64,000 nt of DNA, taken from positions 113,361 through 177,360 of the forward strand of contig LSYV01000041.1 in NCBI GenBank assembly GCA_001584585.1, in the 5' to 3' direction. Position numbers and translations under genes: made by a program. Below the pieces are notes generated by a model. That model searched no databases. It saw only the letters and a program-made list of their open reading frames with translations, and had not been told where the DNA came from. How positions within the stretch are numbered: position 1 is the first letter of the stretch; each line of letters opens with the position of its first letter. This document shows, one piece after another, positions 24,048 to 35,500 of this stretch. Source of the stretch: Gonium pectorale. Lineage: Eukaryota; Chlorophyta; Chlorophyceae; Chlamydomonadales; Volvocaceae.

Positions 24048-27000
24048 ATGTCGCGACAATGTGCCGGCAGTCGCCGGCGCGTGCCGGCGCCGACCCTTCC
24101 GCGCCTTCTCATCGTCGCCGCCGCTGTGATCTGCCTCTCGCTGGCGCTACTCGCGCTGCCGGCCATGGGCCAGGGCGAGCGCGGCGCAGGCGACCGCTCT
24201 GACAGCGGCACTACTGCTGCCAGCACCGGCGGCACCGCCGGCACCGGTACCGGAACTCGAACCGGCCCCCGCACCACTACCGGTACAGGGACCATCACCA
24301 CAGCCGGTGGCGACGATGCTAATGAAGACGTCACCACCGGCGCCGGCACGACCGGCACGGGCGTTGGCACCGGCACCGGCAGCGCGGGGACCGGCACCAC
24401 CGCTGGCGCCGGAACCACCACCGGAGACGCCACCAGCACCACCGGAACCGCCGGATCCACGACCGGAACCGGAACCGGCGGCGCGAACGGCGCAAGTGTA
24501 TCCGGTTCCACGGGCGGCGGCCGGCGCCGACGGCTCCTCGAGGACGTGCCGGCAAGCGGGAGCGACGGCACCAACACCACGACCACCACCGCCGGCGCCT
24601 CCCTTCCCGGCGACGTGACGGCCATACGCTCATGCCTGCCGTACAACATCCTCATCGTGCCGGGCGGCGGCGCGGCCGGGGCGCCTCCCGCGGAGGCTCC
24701 GGCGCCGGGTATGAACCTGACGGCCGACGGCGCAAGCGGCGGTGGCGCCGGCCGCGGCGGCAACGCGACGATCGTGATGGACGCGGACTTTGACGTCATC
24801 AACGCAACCGACATCTCCTACTCTCAGACCGACGGCATCCTGGCGCTGTCCCTGGCCCAGGTGCTGTGCGGTGCGATTGCTTGCCTCCCATCGCGGCATC
24901 TGCCTCCCGCCTCCTGCCTCCTGCCCGCCCTTCCATTCCCGCAACCGCTGCCGCTATTGCAGCAGCTGCTGCTGCTGCAAACCCTGACGATGATCTCCAC
25001 TCAATGCTCTTGCGGCGCTCGCATACTGCGAGCCGCTGGCCGCATTGGCTGGAAAGCCACACCGTTGGCACGCTCGTTCGATCCTGCCAACCGCCTCCAA
25101 CCGCCTCTAACCGCCAACCACCAATGGCCAACCGCGCAGGGCTACGTGACCAACCGCATCATCAACCTGACCATCATCACCGCTGCCAAGACCTCCCTCC
25201 GCTACGTCCAGAACTTTGGGTGAGACAGCGGGTAGTTTCAGGCTGCCGGAGGCGCGCAGGGGCGTCGGGATTGTGGTCGGGTTTGAGCGATCGAAAACGC
25301 GTGCTTCTATCCTTTGGCCGGGCATACAGCATGCAAGGTAAATAATTCCTTTGGATGGGGCCTTCACAACCTTCTCGGCATCCTATTGCCACGCCCCCCA
25401 GCCCCGGCAACATTGTGGTGGGTCCCGGCTTCAGCCCCGAGGACTTCTCCGTGGCCGCCACCACCATCGGAGGAGTGCTGGTCACCGGGCTTAACACCTC
25501 CCGCGCCTACATCACCAACACCGGGTGAGGCGGCGCTGAGCAGGCGGATGCGGGCTCGTGGCGAGATGGTTGCATTAACCTGGGTTGTCAGGTCATTGTT
25601 GTCAGAAACTGCCTTCGGGGGCGGGCAGCTACTGTATCTTCGGAAAAAAAGCGCATTGGGCAGGTCGAACAGTTACCCAGTATGCACGCCAGAGAACCAG
25701 TGCGGACGTGTGTGGGAATGGCTCCTCTGCGAGGATGGGAGCGACACGATGCTACTGGACATGAAAGCTCCCTGGTTGTCGGGAATTCGACAACGCGTGG
25801 AACGGTATGTAGGAGAACAGCTGACGGGTGGACAGCGTGACTGTTTGCGGGTATCCTTTGCGGGTATCCTGTTGGGCAATCTGCCCTTCTCGGGTGGACC
25901 GCTACCCCACGCCGCTTGTGCTTCGTGTGGAAGCGCGAAAGTGATCCAGGCGCGCATTTGCGACCCGCCGATGAACACGTCTGTCCCACGCGTCCGGGAG
26001 CGTGGGGCGCGTGCGGCCCGCACGTGGGTGGGTGGTCGCGGGAGCCTTCGATGTGATTGGTGACTTTCACCCTAGTCTGCTGACCACGAACCACCACCGA
26101 CTGCCGCTGAACTACGCAGGACCGGCACGGTCGCGCTCAACGGCACGTTCGGCGGCGCGGACATCGTGGCGGGCGGCACGTCCAAAGTGTTCCTGGCGGG
26201 GCGCACCAGCGGCAACGTCACGGTGGCGGTGGACGGCATCAGCACCACGTGGATCCAGGGATCCGAGGGTGCGTATGGCCGTACGGCGTGTCGTGTGCAG
26301 GAACCTCTTCGGCGCACGTGCGATGCATACGCACGCGGCCGGGTTGCTTACGTCCGGTTACCTCTGTTCGAGATAGCGACGACGACGTGTCGCAGCGGCG
26401 ACCGACGTGGAGATGGCATGCGCTCGGACATCGGCACCTGGCTGCGCTGCGCCCCGACAGTCAGACTTTATGGAGAGCGGGGCGGGGGCGGCACTCTGCT
26501 CGCTCCTAGGAACAGCCCTGTTGCGGGGCTTGCGTGTTTTCAGGGGGCTGGCTTGGGCGGTAGTTGCGCATGGGACCGGCGAATCGTATCTGACTGATGC
26601 GCCCACATACCATGCGATCGCATTATGTCGCCGATCTACTGCTACCGGTATCTCCGCTGCAACGCTGCAAGGCTTGACACCCATTATGTCCTCGGTCGCG
26701 CCTGAGCCCATCCGCTCGCTCGCAGGCACCGCCATCAGCGGCACGGCCAACGGCCTGGCCAAGGTGCTGTACACTGCGGGCAGCTGCAGCGTGGAGACGG
26801 CGTTCAAGGTGCGCACAGCGGACCGTCTGCACCATACATGGGCTCGGCTAGCTATCTTAGCTAATGTCGTGTATCATTGCGTTGGGCGCACCACTGGAAT
26901 TTGACTGCGTGGCAGATGACCCCTGGGTCATCACTAATCAGAGTCGTCAGTGCCCCGAAAGCGATGTGGGACAACTCGATTGGTCGATCTCACGGGTAAT

Positions 27001-29484
27001 ATATGTGTGTACCATAATGCTGCCCGGTAATCTGCGGGTTACTGACTTTCATAGTTTGCGCGTCTCTCGCAGTCACATTACGTATGCGACGCGCGCAATT
27101 GTTGTCACATTACAGCTTACCGTTTCCCCATGAGCCAGAGATCCATCCCTCCGCGTCTGAATGTCACGTGCGCTGAGCACTGATCGCTCGAACCCGACAC
27201 GAGCCCTCGTCGCCCACCAGCCACATCCAACGCGCCGCCGCCCTCCATCCCGGCCCCGCGCAGTCCATCTTTGGCGTGAGCGTCTTCGGTGACCCCTGCC
27301 AGCGGGCCAGCGCCGGCAGCAACCCCACCTACAACCCCAGCTGGTCGTGCGGCCAGAGGGTGGACGGCCGGTCGGCGTGCCCGGGTAAGTGCAGCGCAGC
27401 ACTGCACACGCAGCGCAGCACTGGCTGGGACGGGGCTGGCTGGCTGGCTGGCTGACTCCTGGCTCCCGACTGGCTAGTGCCTGCGGTAAGCCGCCGTGGA
27501 CGGAATGCATTGACCTCCACGCACCCGGGTCGCCCCTTATCACCCCATGTGCTGCGGCTTGGCTCGGTGCATCTCGGCCGGAGTGGAGCGCTGGGGGATC
27601 GATGCGATTGCTCTGCCTAGTGCTGCGGCTGCGACGGCGGCGGCGGCTGCTTGTGCCATGTGCTTTGGATTACTTGTTCAGACCGGCAGCGGCTGCGTCC
27701 GACCCTGCCTGACGAAGTCATCAGCGCCATGTATGCCAGCCAACCCGCAAACTGTTCCGCCAGTCAACGCGCTGACCGCCGGCCCCCGCCCTGTCCATCT
27801 TCTGCTCCATGCTCCTCTTTCTCCGCCAATAATCAGCTGACACAGGTGCCGGCGGCGGTGGCGGCGGCGTCGGCCTCGGCAGCGGCAATGGAGCCGGTTC
27901 TGCGAGCACCAGCGGCCCCGCAGGCAGCGTCAACACCGTCAGCGGTCAACCGGTGCGTACGGCATGGAAGGTGGAAGTGTACGGCAGCAGAGCATCACAA
28001 TGTACAGTATTGCTTGGGCGGGGCGGAGGCGGCTCTGGATGGTACTAGCTACGTAGCTAGTCCGTGTACCCCCGTGTCGGGGTCCTGTAACGATGAATTA
28101 TTATTAGTCCGTTATTAGCACACCTACTGTCTCTTGACCAGCGAGCCGAGGAGTTCGACCCTGGTTTCATCGTTCACTGCCACCGGTGAAACGGTTGCCC
28201 ATGTTTCCGGTGACAAGTACAGGTCGCTCGTCAGGCCCCATCGTGTGTTGTCGGCGTTGGTTACCTACCTCCCCTGGGTATCCCAGGTTCCATGACTGGT
28301 TGGCTGCGCATCCCCGCCCGCGGGCCCACAGGGAACCGTCACCACCGGCACAGCCACAACCCCCGGCGGCCAGGCGTCCGCGACGGGTACGTCCGGATCT
28401 GATGGCAGAATATGCGCCTCCCTTTGTTGGCCACTGGGGTACTGTGTGTCTCCCTCCCTGTCCCGCTCTCCGCGTCCGTTCGTTGACTGGCTGGCCGTTG
28501 AACGCCCGCCCCTCCCCTCTCCCGCTTATCTGCCTGCGGGCGTCACGCGGCAGGTAGGCCTCCGCTGCTGGACCCCAGGGCTGCTTGCGTGATCGGCTAT
28601 CAGTCTGGCGCCGGGCGGCGACCCGCCAAGCCACTCCTTGCTTAACCTCCCTCCTGCTGCCAATCGACCTTGCGCTGTCCTAGTTCCTGAGTGTGCGTGT
28701 TCCCCTCCGTCCAACCGGCAGGCACCGTCTCCGGCCCCAGCGGCTCCGTGTCTGGCACCCAGACCGGCGCGGAGGGCAACCCGCCTGTCTTCTCCGCCTC
28801 CGCCTTTCCGCCCATCCCCGGCATATTCAACCCAATCCTGGGAGGCGGCAGCATTGACCCAGACTTCACGGGTATGCTCTGACGTACGCCATCGTACATA
28901 CGCCGTCGTCATCCTTGGTTTGGCCATGCCTACCGTGCGGCGCTTGCATTGTTGTACACCTACGGTATAACGCATAAGAGACTTCTCCCTGTGGACAGTT
29001 AGGAACACCCCGCTATGCCTATGCGCTGCGTTCCTGCATGACCTCGCTCCCACGCGCCCTGAGTTCCCGACCTTTGCAAATGTGTAACCTGCTGTGGCAT
29101 GTGATTACAACCTGACCGGTACCTCGACCGGCCTGATCTCAAACCCGTCCATCCGTTACATCTACAGGCCTGACCACCGGCGACTTCAGCAGCGCCACCT
29201 CGTCCGCCATCAGCACCGGCGGCCCCGCCTACGCCTCGTCCATCTCCGTCGGCGGCCAGCCGCCAATTACGACCACCTCCGTCGGCGGCGGTGGCGGCGG
29301 CGCCACCCTCGGCTCGGCCCTGGGCATCCCCGCCACCGGCTCGGGTCTGTCGGTGGTGTCGGTCGCCTGTAAGGCTCCCAAGGCTTCCCGCGCCATCTTC
29401 CCAAGCACCACCCCCGCCACCGCCCCGCCTACCACCAACGCCACAGCCCCCACCAACACCACCACGGGCGGGACGAGCCCATAA
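24048..29484 (+). CDS. Secreted GIN/DUF2807-like protein, tandem copy 2
   Basis: Ten exons: 24048-24860, 25140-25219, 25402-25524, 26120-26268, 26726-26808, 27264-27384, 27846-27952, 28332-28386, 28722-28871, 29168-29484, giving 665 residues. Exon order and every intron phase equal those of copy 1. The N-terminus (MSRQCAGSRRRVPAP, then a hydrophobic helix) is shared. Exon 1 is almost twice as long because of a Thr/Gly-rich stretch (about residues 55-155) likely to be O-glycosylated, followed by a tetra-Arg RRRRLLED site that could be cut by a subtilisin-type protease. The beta-rich domain (about 197-416) contains YNILIVPG, NATIVMDADFDVINAT, GPGNIVVGPGFSPEDF, VALNGTFGGADIVAGG and AISGTANGLAKVLYTAG. 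The tail has DPCQRASAG, NPSWSCGQRVDG and Ser/Thr/Gly repeats. Function is unknown; an extracellular matrix protein is the best guess. Confidence 0.85.
26918..26929. promoter_or_regulatory. Palindrome-like GACCCCTGGGTC in intron 5 of copy 2
   Basis: One mismatch from GACCCATGGGTC, lying 110 bp into intron 5 of GIN-like copy 2. The same intron of copy 1 has the perfect form. Confidence 0.35.
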
Positions 29485-30269
29485 GGCTGGGGTGTGGCGC
29501 GACTGCACAGCAGTTACGGACGGCGAGGCACGTGTGTGAGGCTGTGCGCTTGTACGGTCACCGGCACGTACGAGTGTACGGACTCACGCGAGCACCAGCA
29601 TGTCGGGAACGAACATTTGCGGTTGCATTGAGCATTCGGTGCGCGAAGTGCGTGGTTGCGGCTATGTACGCGTGTGGGGCGTCGCAGCGCGGCTCTTGCA
29701 ATTCATGCGCTGCTGCCGCTGCAGCACACCTCCAGCCAGGTTGACAAAGCGGCAGTCCCCGGAGCCAGAGGCATAGGTCACCGCAGGCACGCACGCACAT
29801 CGGTTGCTTGACCGGGGCGCATCCTTGCTCCATTTGCACATGTTGCGTACATGGCCGGCATTCTTGAAATCTGCGAGCGACGGGCGGGTACGGTGGACGA
29901 CCTTGAAGGGACGGAGGATAGCGTGCGGCTGCAGCCGGATGGTACGGTGCACCGCTGTACGGCGGGCGCTGTACTAGAGCTGCACGCCGTACGGGTGCCG
30001 CAGGATCGCCTCCACGCACCGCGTCCTAGCCGCGGCTGTCCCCAGTCAGCGTTTTTTGTGTTCTTCGCCCGTTCGCCCGCGTACAGTTGCTACAGGCCGT
30101 TACGTTGCGCATTCCGCATGTCCTTTGATGTCGTTGAACGTCGTGGTGTTGACAATCGTAGTTGCCGAGCTGAATCGCATAAACAAGCAAGTGCAGGATG
30201 TGTATGCAGCGGCGGAAAGGATGGTTTGGCGGTAGTCTGGCGGATGTGGTCTGTTGGTTATGTTCCAGT

Positions 30270-30274
30270 TGTAA
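30270..30274 (+). terminator. Candidate poly(A) signal TGTAA of GIN-like copy 2
   Basis: TGTAA on the coding strand, 786 bp after the stop codon of copy 2. Confidence 0.35.
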
Positions 30275-30411
30275 GAAACGTGGGCTAAGCAGCAGCATTG
30301 CCTGCGCATGTAGGGAAGCTGCGCTGTGGCTGCCTGTCCTCCTCTGCCTTGATCGAGCGAACGGAGTCGCCGGTAGCGACCTCAGCAACGAAATCGCTAT
30401 GAATGCGACGA

Positions 30412-30568
30412 CGCACCCAGAGGCAGAACACATCGCCGTACCGCCTGCACGGCAACCGCCAACCGTTGGGCAGCGGTGGCGGCGGCGGCGCCGCCGTGCC
30501 CCACGGCGGGACTCCAGCCGCCGTCAAGGCAATCAGCGCCAGGTCGAGGTAGCCGCGAAGCTGGAGCA
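30412..30568 (-). pseudogene. Inverted fragment related to exon 4 of the large membrane-protein gene
   Basis: Read on the minus strand, this gives LRGYLDLALIALTAAGVPPW, then a proline run, LPNGWR and RYGDVFCLWV. It matches exon 4 of the plus-strand gene at 37464-37620 (LRGYLDLALIAIMAAGVPPW, LPDGWR, RYGAHWVLFCFWEP) in protein and DNA. I found no neighbouring exons, and the matching stretch simply ends, so this is probably a remnant of an inverted duplication. An exon of a living paralogue cannot be excluded. Confidence 0.65.
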
Positions 30569-31099
30569 GTCATCTATCCCCACTGCTGGCAGTTGCTGCC
30601 ATAAGGCTGCGTGCGGGCCGGGAGTCAACCCCCCACACAGACTCGGAGCAACGGCACGGACGACGGCCCTCGTCATCGGTATCTAACGGTCCTGACCGTG
30701 TTCCATCGACCGGACCAGGGTTAACTTTGCCCGCGTAAAGCCGTCGTGGCATCTGGCCGCTGCATCTCCACCTTCGTCATCGCCAGACAAGGACCGCGAG
30801 ACGGCAGCCGCTGCCGCCAGCGACGCTATCAGCGCCATCTCCTCACACGTACGACGGCGGCAGCCCCGGCCGGCCCGTCGGCCCTGTTTCTGACAGAGCG
30901 TAGGGAAGTGACAATGTATACACGCTGCGCGTTCTTCCGTGCGTGGACGCCCTGAAGTCCGCTGCGGCTTCGGCCGATGAGAGTGCATGCACATGTCACC
31001 AAGTCTCACATGATCGTTGTGCGTGCTTGCCGTACAGTCACATGCACTACCACTCGTAACGTACAACTAACCTTCGGCATGCGGAATGTTATTTAGAAC

Positions 31100-31240
31100 G
31101 GCTCCGAATAAGAGAGAACCAGAAACGGGGAAGGCAGCCTCTACGGACATACACAGCCGGGGGTGTGATGTTTCCAGCAGGGCGCCGAGTACAGGGCATG
31201 GCGGGCGAGGTAAACGAGCAGACGGGCCCTCCCGGTGTGA
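31100..31240. repeat. Dispersed repeat copy 2 (longest)
   Basis: Core AACCAGAAACGGGGAAGGCA then CCTCTACGGACATACACA, followed by GTTTCCAGCAGGGCG and, further on, AAACGAGCAGACG. The same ordered blocks occur near 54.4 kb, and the first half near 43.4 kb. No coding capacity; probably a non-autonomous element. Confidence 0.6.
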
Positions 31241-31979
31241 ATAATCACGACGCCGGGCCTTCGGGTATGATGAACGGTGAGCCGCATGTGAGCCTACCGA
31301 GCGAGCGCAATGAAGTCCATACATGTATGGCTGCCTGGTTTTGAATCGGTTTAGTTGCTTGGGGTGCCGACATAGTACGCGTAGACGGGTACGCACCATA
31401 GTGGATTCAGCTTCGAGCGAGTTGTGTATGCAGCGTCTGGCGATGCACGACAATGAAGCGCGTGTACTCGAATGGCCCTGGCGGCATGGAGACTACTGTG
31501 CCCATGTCACTTCTAGCTAGATAGCTTGCCAACGACCGAGTAACGACCCGCACTTCCGCTGCATACATCTGTCCCGGCGGCGCCAAGCTGCTGCATGCTA
31601 CTGCGGCCGATGCTGGCCTCGCCATCAGCATCTGATGCCCTTGCGCGTGTCCCTAACTGCTGCTGATGAGTGGCTCGGCCGCCGTGCGGTGCGGTGCAGT
31701 GCAGGGCAGTGCGTGCGGTGCAGATAGAGCCAAGGATGGCTCGTACACGCCGACATGCCACGAGCAGGCACAGCATGGCGCAATAATGCGTGGTAATGAT
31801 GGGCAGAGGCAGGCCACGCGCGGAGGCACGAACCGTGCGCACGTGCAGGCGGGCAGACCACGATCGATCACCTATCCACGCATGCAATGTGGCCGCGCGC
31901 GCAAAGAACGGGGGGCCCAGCGCAGTCCATTCGCTCCTGTGCTACCGGTGTCTCCACCGTTAGTACCGTTCACACCGTT

Positions 31980-32057
31980 AAATCGCTGCCGTGAGTGGAG
32001 CCGTGAAATCACTGCCGTGAGTGGAGCCGTGAAATCGCTGCCGCGAGTGGACCCGTG
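31980..32057. repeat. 26-bp tandem repeat, three units
   Basis: Three consecutive 26-bp units beginning AAATCGCTGCCGTGAG, AAATCACTGCCGTGAG and AAATCGCTGCCGCGAG, differing by single substitutions. Confidence 0.9.
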
Positions 32058-32545
32058 AGCGAATGCCGGGCGCGGGGGGCCCTCGCCCGTGCCCTCGTCT
32101 CTCAACAAACGGAGGTGGCTACTGGCTAGCATGCCTGCCTAGGCTCACGCACGCGCAGTACAGCCACAACAACGACACATGCTGCTACCTACCAAACGTT
32201 CTGTGTAGCTTTGTTTTGGTTTCGGCCGAATGCATGCAGCACAGCGGCACATCGTCGCTCGGGCTCGGCCAGACCGTCTGCTTGACGGTTGGTTCGCGAC
32301 CTTGACGGCAGTTGTTCCTTCGCGCAGCTCACATGAGGTACACTCGGCTGAAGTGCATTGGTGGGCGACACCTCCCCCGGTCATGTGTACAAGAGGGCGC
32401 GTGCCCTGCAAACTGACCTTAGGACTAGGTTGTACGGCGACGTCTCCTTTTTGCCTGTAGGTGTACTAGACGCCGCCTGAGAGCACATCCCAGCAAAAAA
32501 AGCCCTTCGGATAGGTAAATACGCATAGTGCGCGCGTAGGTTACG

Positions 32546-35500
32546 ATGCGACGGCGACTTCAGGATGTCGCGGCCTCGGCGGCCGGAGAGGGCGCTGCGG
32601 CGGTCGCGGCCCCGCGCCCTCGGCGCAGCTCTTCTGGGCCTCTCTCTTTCAGCCGCTATTTTGCGGAGCGGGCGCTCGCGACTGACGTCGCCATGCTGGC
32701 ACTCGAGCTCCTGATTATGTTAACGCCCTTTGCCCGAGAGGTATTGTCCAGCGTCAAGTGCCCCCACGCCATCAACACTCCAGCTTTCATGGCTCCTACA
32801 GCAGGTGCGGCAGCGCACGCGGCCCTCGCCGGCGGCGGCAACCTTGGCGGCGCTTTCGATATGTACAACGCAACCACAGGAGCGCTGGCCGCCCTCAGCC
32901 CGCCGCTCGACCCCTCTGCACGCCGCGTGGACTCCGTGCTCGCGCGATTCCCCTGCGAGGCCGGCCCCATCCGGCAGCTCCTGTACTGCCTGCGGACGCT
33001 GGCGTTTCTCGACCCATGGGTCAGGACCCGCCTCTCCGACTACGGCAACGCCGCACATCTCGTACCGCAGCTGCTGACGCTGGTGTTCGCGCTGGCCGTC
33101 CCACGGGTCTATGTGAGGCTACGCCACGCGCTGATTGCGCTGACTAGCGTCGCGCCGCTGTGCGGCTCAATCGCGGCGGCGGTGGCGGCGCCAAGTCCGC
33201 TGCTTCCGCTAGGAGCGGTGCACTTTCTCATGCGCTCTCGCCGCTGGGTTGGTTGCGCCTACTTCGGGTGGAAGTCCGTCATAATACTACGGGTGAGTGC
33301 AGACGCCGGTAATGCCTGCGGAGGCAGGAGCTGTCGGCGGGGCCTAATCTGTAGGCGTCGTCCTCGACGGGGCGGCTGGTGCAAGGTCCCTCGACAAATT
33401 GACAAATGTGCCATACATATCCTGCGTAAGGGCTTCATCGCTGTCGGCACCACGTCGTCCGTGACTCATGCACGTCTGTGCCGATAAGCAATGCTCGCGA
33501 CGGATAGCAGCCTGTGCTTTGCGTCGTGTTTTGGCGCCTGCTGCGGGGCGCTGTGTCTGTTGTACGAATGCGCATTGAGCGTCGTACGTACCTGGTCATC
33601 GGCTTGCAAAGGGGTGCAATGGGTGCAGCAAATAAAGGGCAAACTTCTTGATTGTTCAAGGACCCTGTCGCTCTCGCCGCTTGTGCCCAGCCGCTGAGCC
33701 TTACCCCTGCCGCCCTCCCCTGCCCGTCGCCAGCTGCCCTCCTCCCTGCAGCTGCTCGTGGGCCCGACCATGTGGCTGCTGGCGCTCATCGCCGTGCGCA
33801 TCCTAGACGCCCGGGAGCCGCCGCCGTCGGGCGTCGCAGTGACGGCGGCGCCGCCTCCGCCGCAGCACGTGGGGCCGCTGCAGGCGGCGCAGATGTTCCT
33901 CTTGATTGCCGTACTGCCGTACCTGGCAGCCCTCTTCTGGGAGCGCGTGTCGCTAGCACCGCAGTACCGCGCGTACGTGCGGTCGTACCGGGCCGCCGCC
34001 GCCGCCGGTGGTGGTGCGGGCACTGGTGACGGCAGCGGCGGCTCCCGGGCGACCAGAAGCTGCGGCACGGCTGTGCACCGGCGCGTGTGCAGCAGCGACC
34101 CGTGCGCGGCAAGGGCATGTGCCTCGTCGTTCGATGGCTGCGGTGGCTGCGGTGGCGATGAAAAGGAGAATCCCACGGGCTTGAACCTGGCGGCCGGCCT
34201 TCAGGGCGCTAGTCTTGACGACAGCGGCAGCACCGCGGCCGCTGATGCACGCGCCAGCGGTATAGCGACCCATGGGTCGCCTTCGCTGCCGCTGCGGCAT
34301 TCCGCCGCCGCCTTCGCCACTGCCAGAACCAGCGGTACTCACGCATCTCCTTTGTACCGGCCCGCTTACAAGTTGGGGACGCTTCTGGTCAGCCTGAAGG
34401 TCCCGCTTCCCACCTCACACCGCCACGGCGGCGACTGTACCGGCAGCGGCGAGGCCGGCGAGGCCGGCGGGGGCGGCGGGGGCGGCGGGGGCGGCGGGTT
34501 CGCCGCCGCCGCAGCGAAGCTCATGGACGCTGCCATGGCCGCCGTACGCAGCTGCAACCACGACGCCATGAATCGAAGCGGTCAGCTGCTGCCGCCATCG
34601 GCTGTGCCGACGCTGCTAGCAAGCCGCCGCCGCGGCTCCCCATCAACGGGCACCGCTGGTTCGGTGGCGAGGAATGGCTTGTGCGGAGGCGCCGATACCG
34701 TCGTCAGCGCCGGCGGTCTGACGTCGCCGGGGCCCAACATCGCGCCGCCGCCGTCATCCTGCGCCGTGCCGTGCCTGCCTCTGCAGCTCCAGTCGGTGGT
34801 CTGCGTGGAGGGCTGTGTCCAGCTGCTCATGCTGCTCAGGACGCCGCCGGATGGCGTCGGCGTCGGCGGCGGAGGACCCGACGGCGGCCTTGCCGGTGGT
34901 GGCGGCGACAACCAGCGCCAGATGCTGCACTGGGTGTTGGATCTGGGTAAGGACGACGACAACAGCAACCCAGGAGCTGGGATTGTAGCTGCAGCAGACC
35001 CTGTCCTGGCCCGGATGCTGCGTGCCGGGCCGCGTCAGCTTACGGTTGACGGCCCCGCCGACGTGGACGTCGGTGGCCATGAAACCGATTCGGATCTGCT
35101 GCCTTCTGCAGCCCACGAGTCTGCCCCCGCAGCCGCACTGCTGTGGCCGCCTGCGCTGGAGGCCGATCCCGCCGACCGAGCTACCAGCGGCGCCGCCAGC
35201 GTTGGTGGCGGTGCAGAACGCCCCAGCGGTGATGGAGGCGCCGCCGCCAACGAGGCGTTGTCGGAGCCGGCGGTTGCTGAGGAGGTGGTCGCCGCACGAC
35301 GGCAGTCGGTGCTGGTGGTGCTGCCGGCTTCGGCGCTGCGCGGTCTGCGCGGCGTGCGGCTCGTGGTGGCCGGGCCCGCGGGTCGGAGGCGGCGTCCGGA
35401 CGTGCCCGAGGGCGCGGGCATCGTGGGCGGCGCTACGGGCGTGTACCTGGACTCTACCCTGGAGCTGACGGGTCCTCTGGGTGCTGCCGGAGCGGAGGAC

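Larger units (their letters stand above)
29485..32545. other. Intergenic region upstream of the large membrane-protein gene
   Basis: No complete gene was seen. The region contains the 3' UTR of GIN-like copy 2, an inverted remnant of the downstream membrane-protein gene near 30.5 kb, a dispersed-repeat copy near 31.1 kb and a 26-bp tandem repeat near 32.0 kb. Confidence 0.5.
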
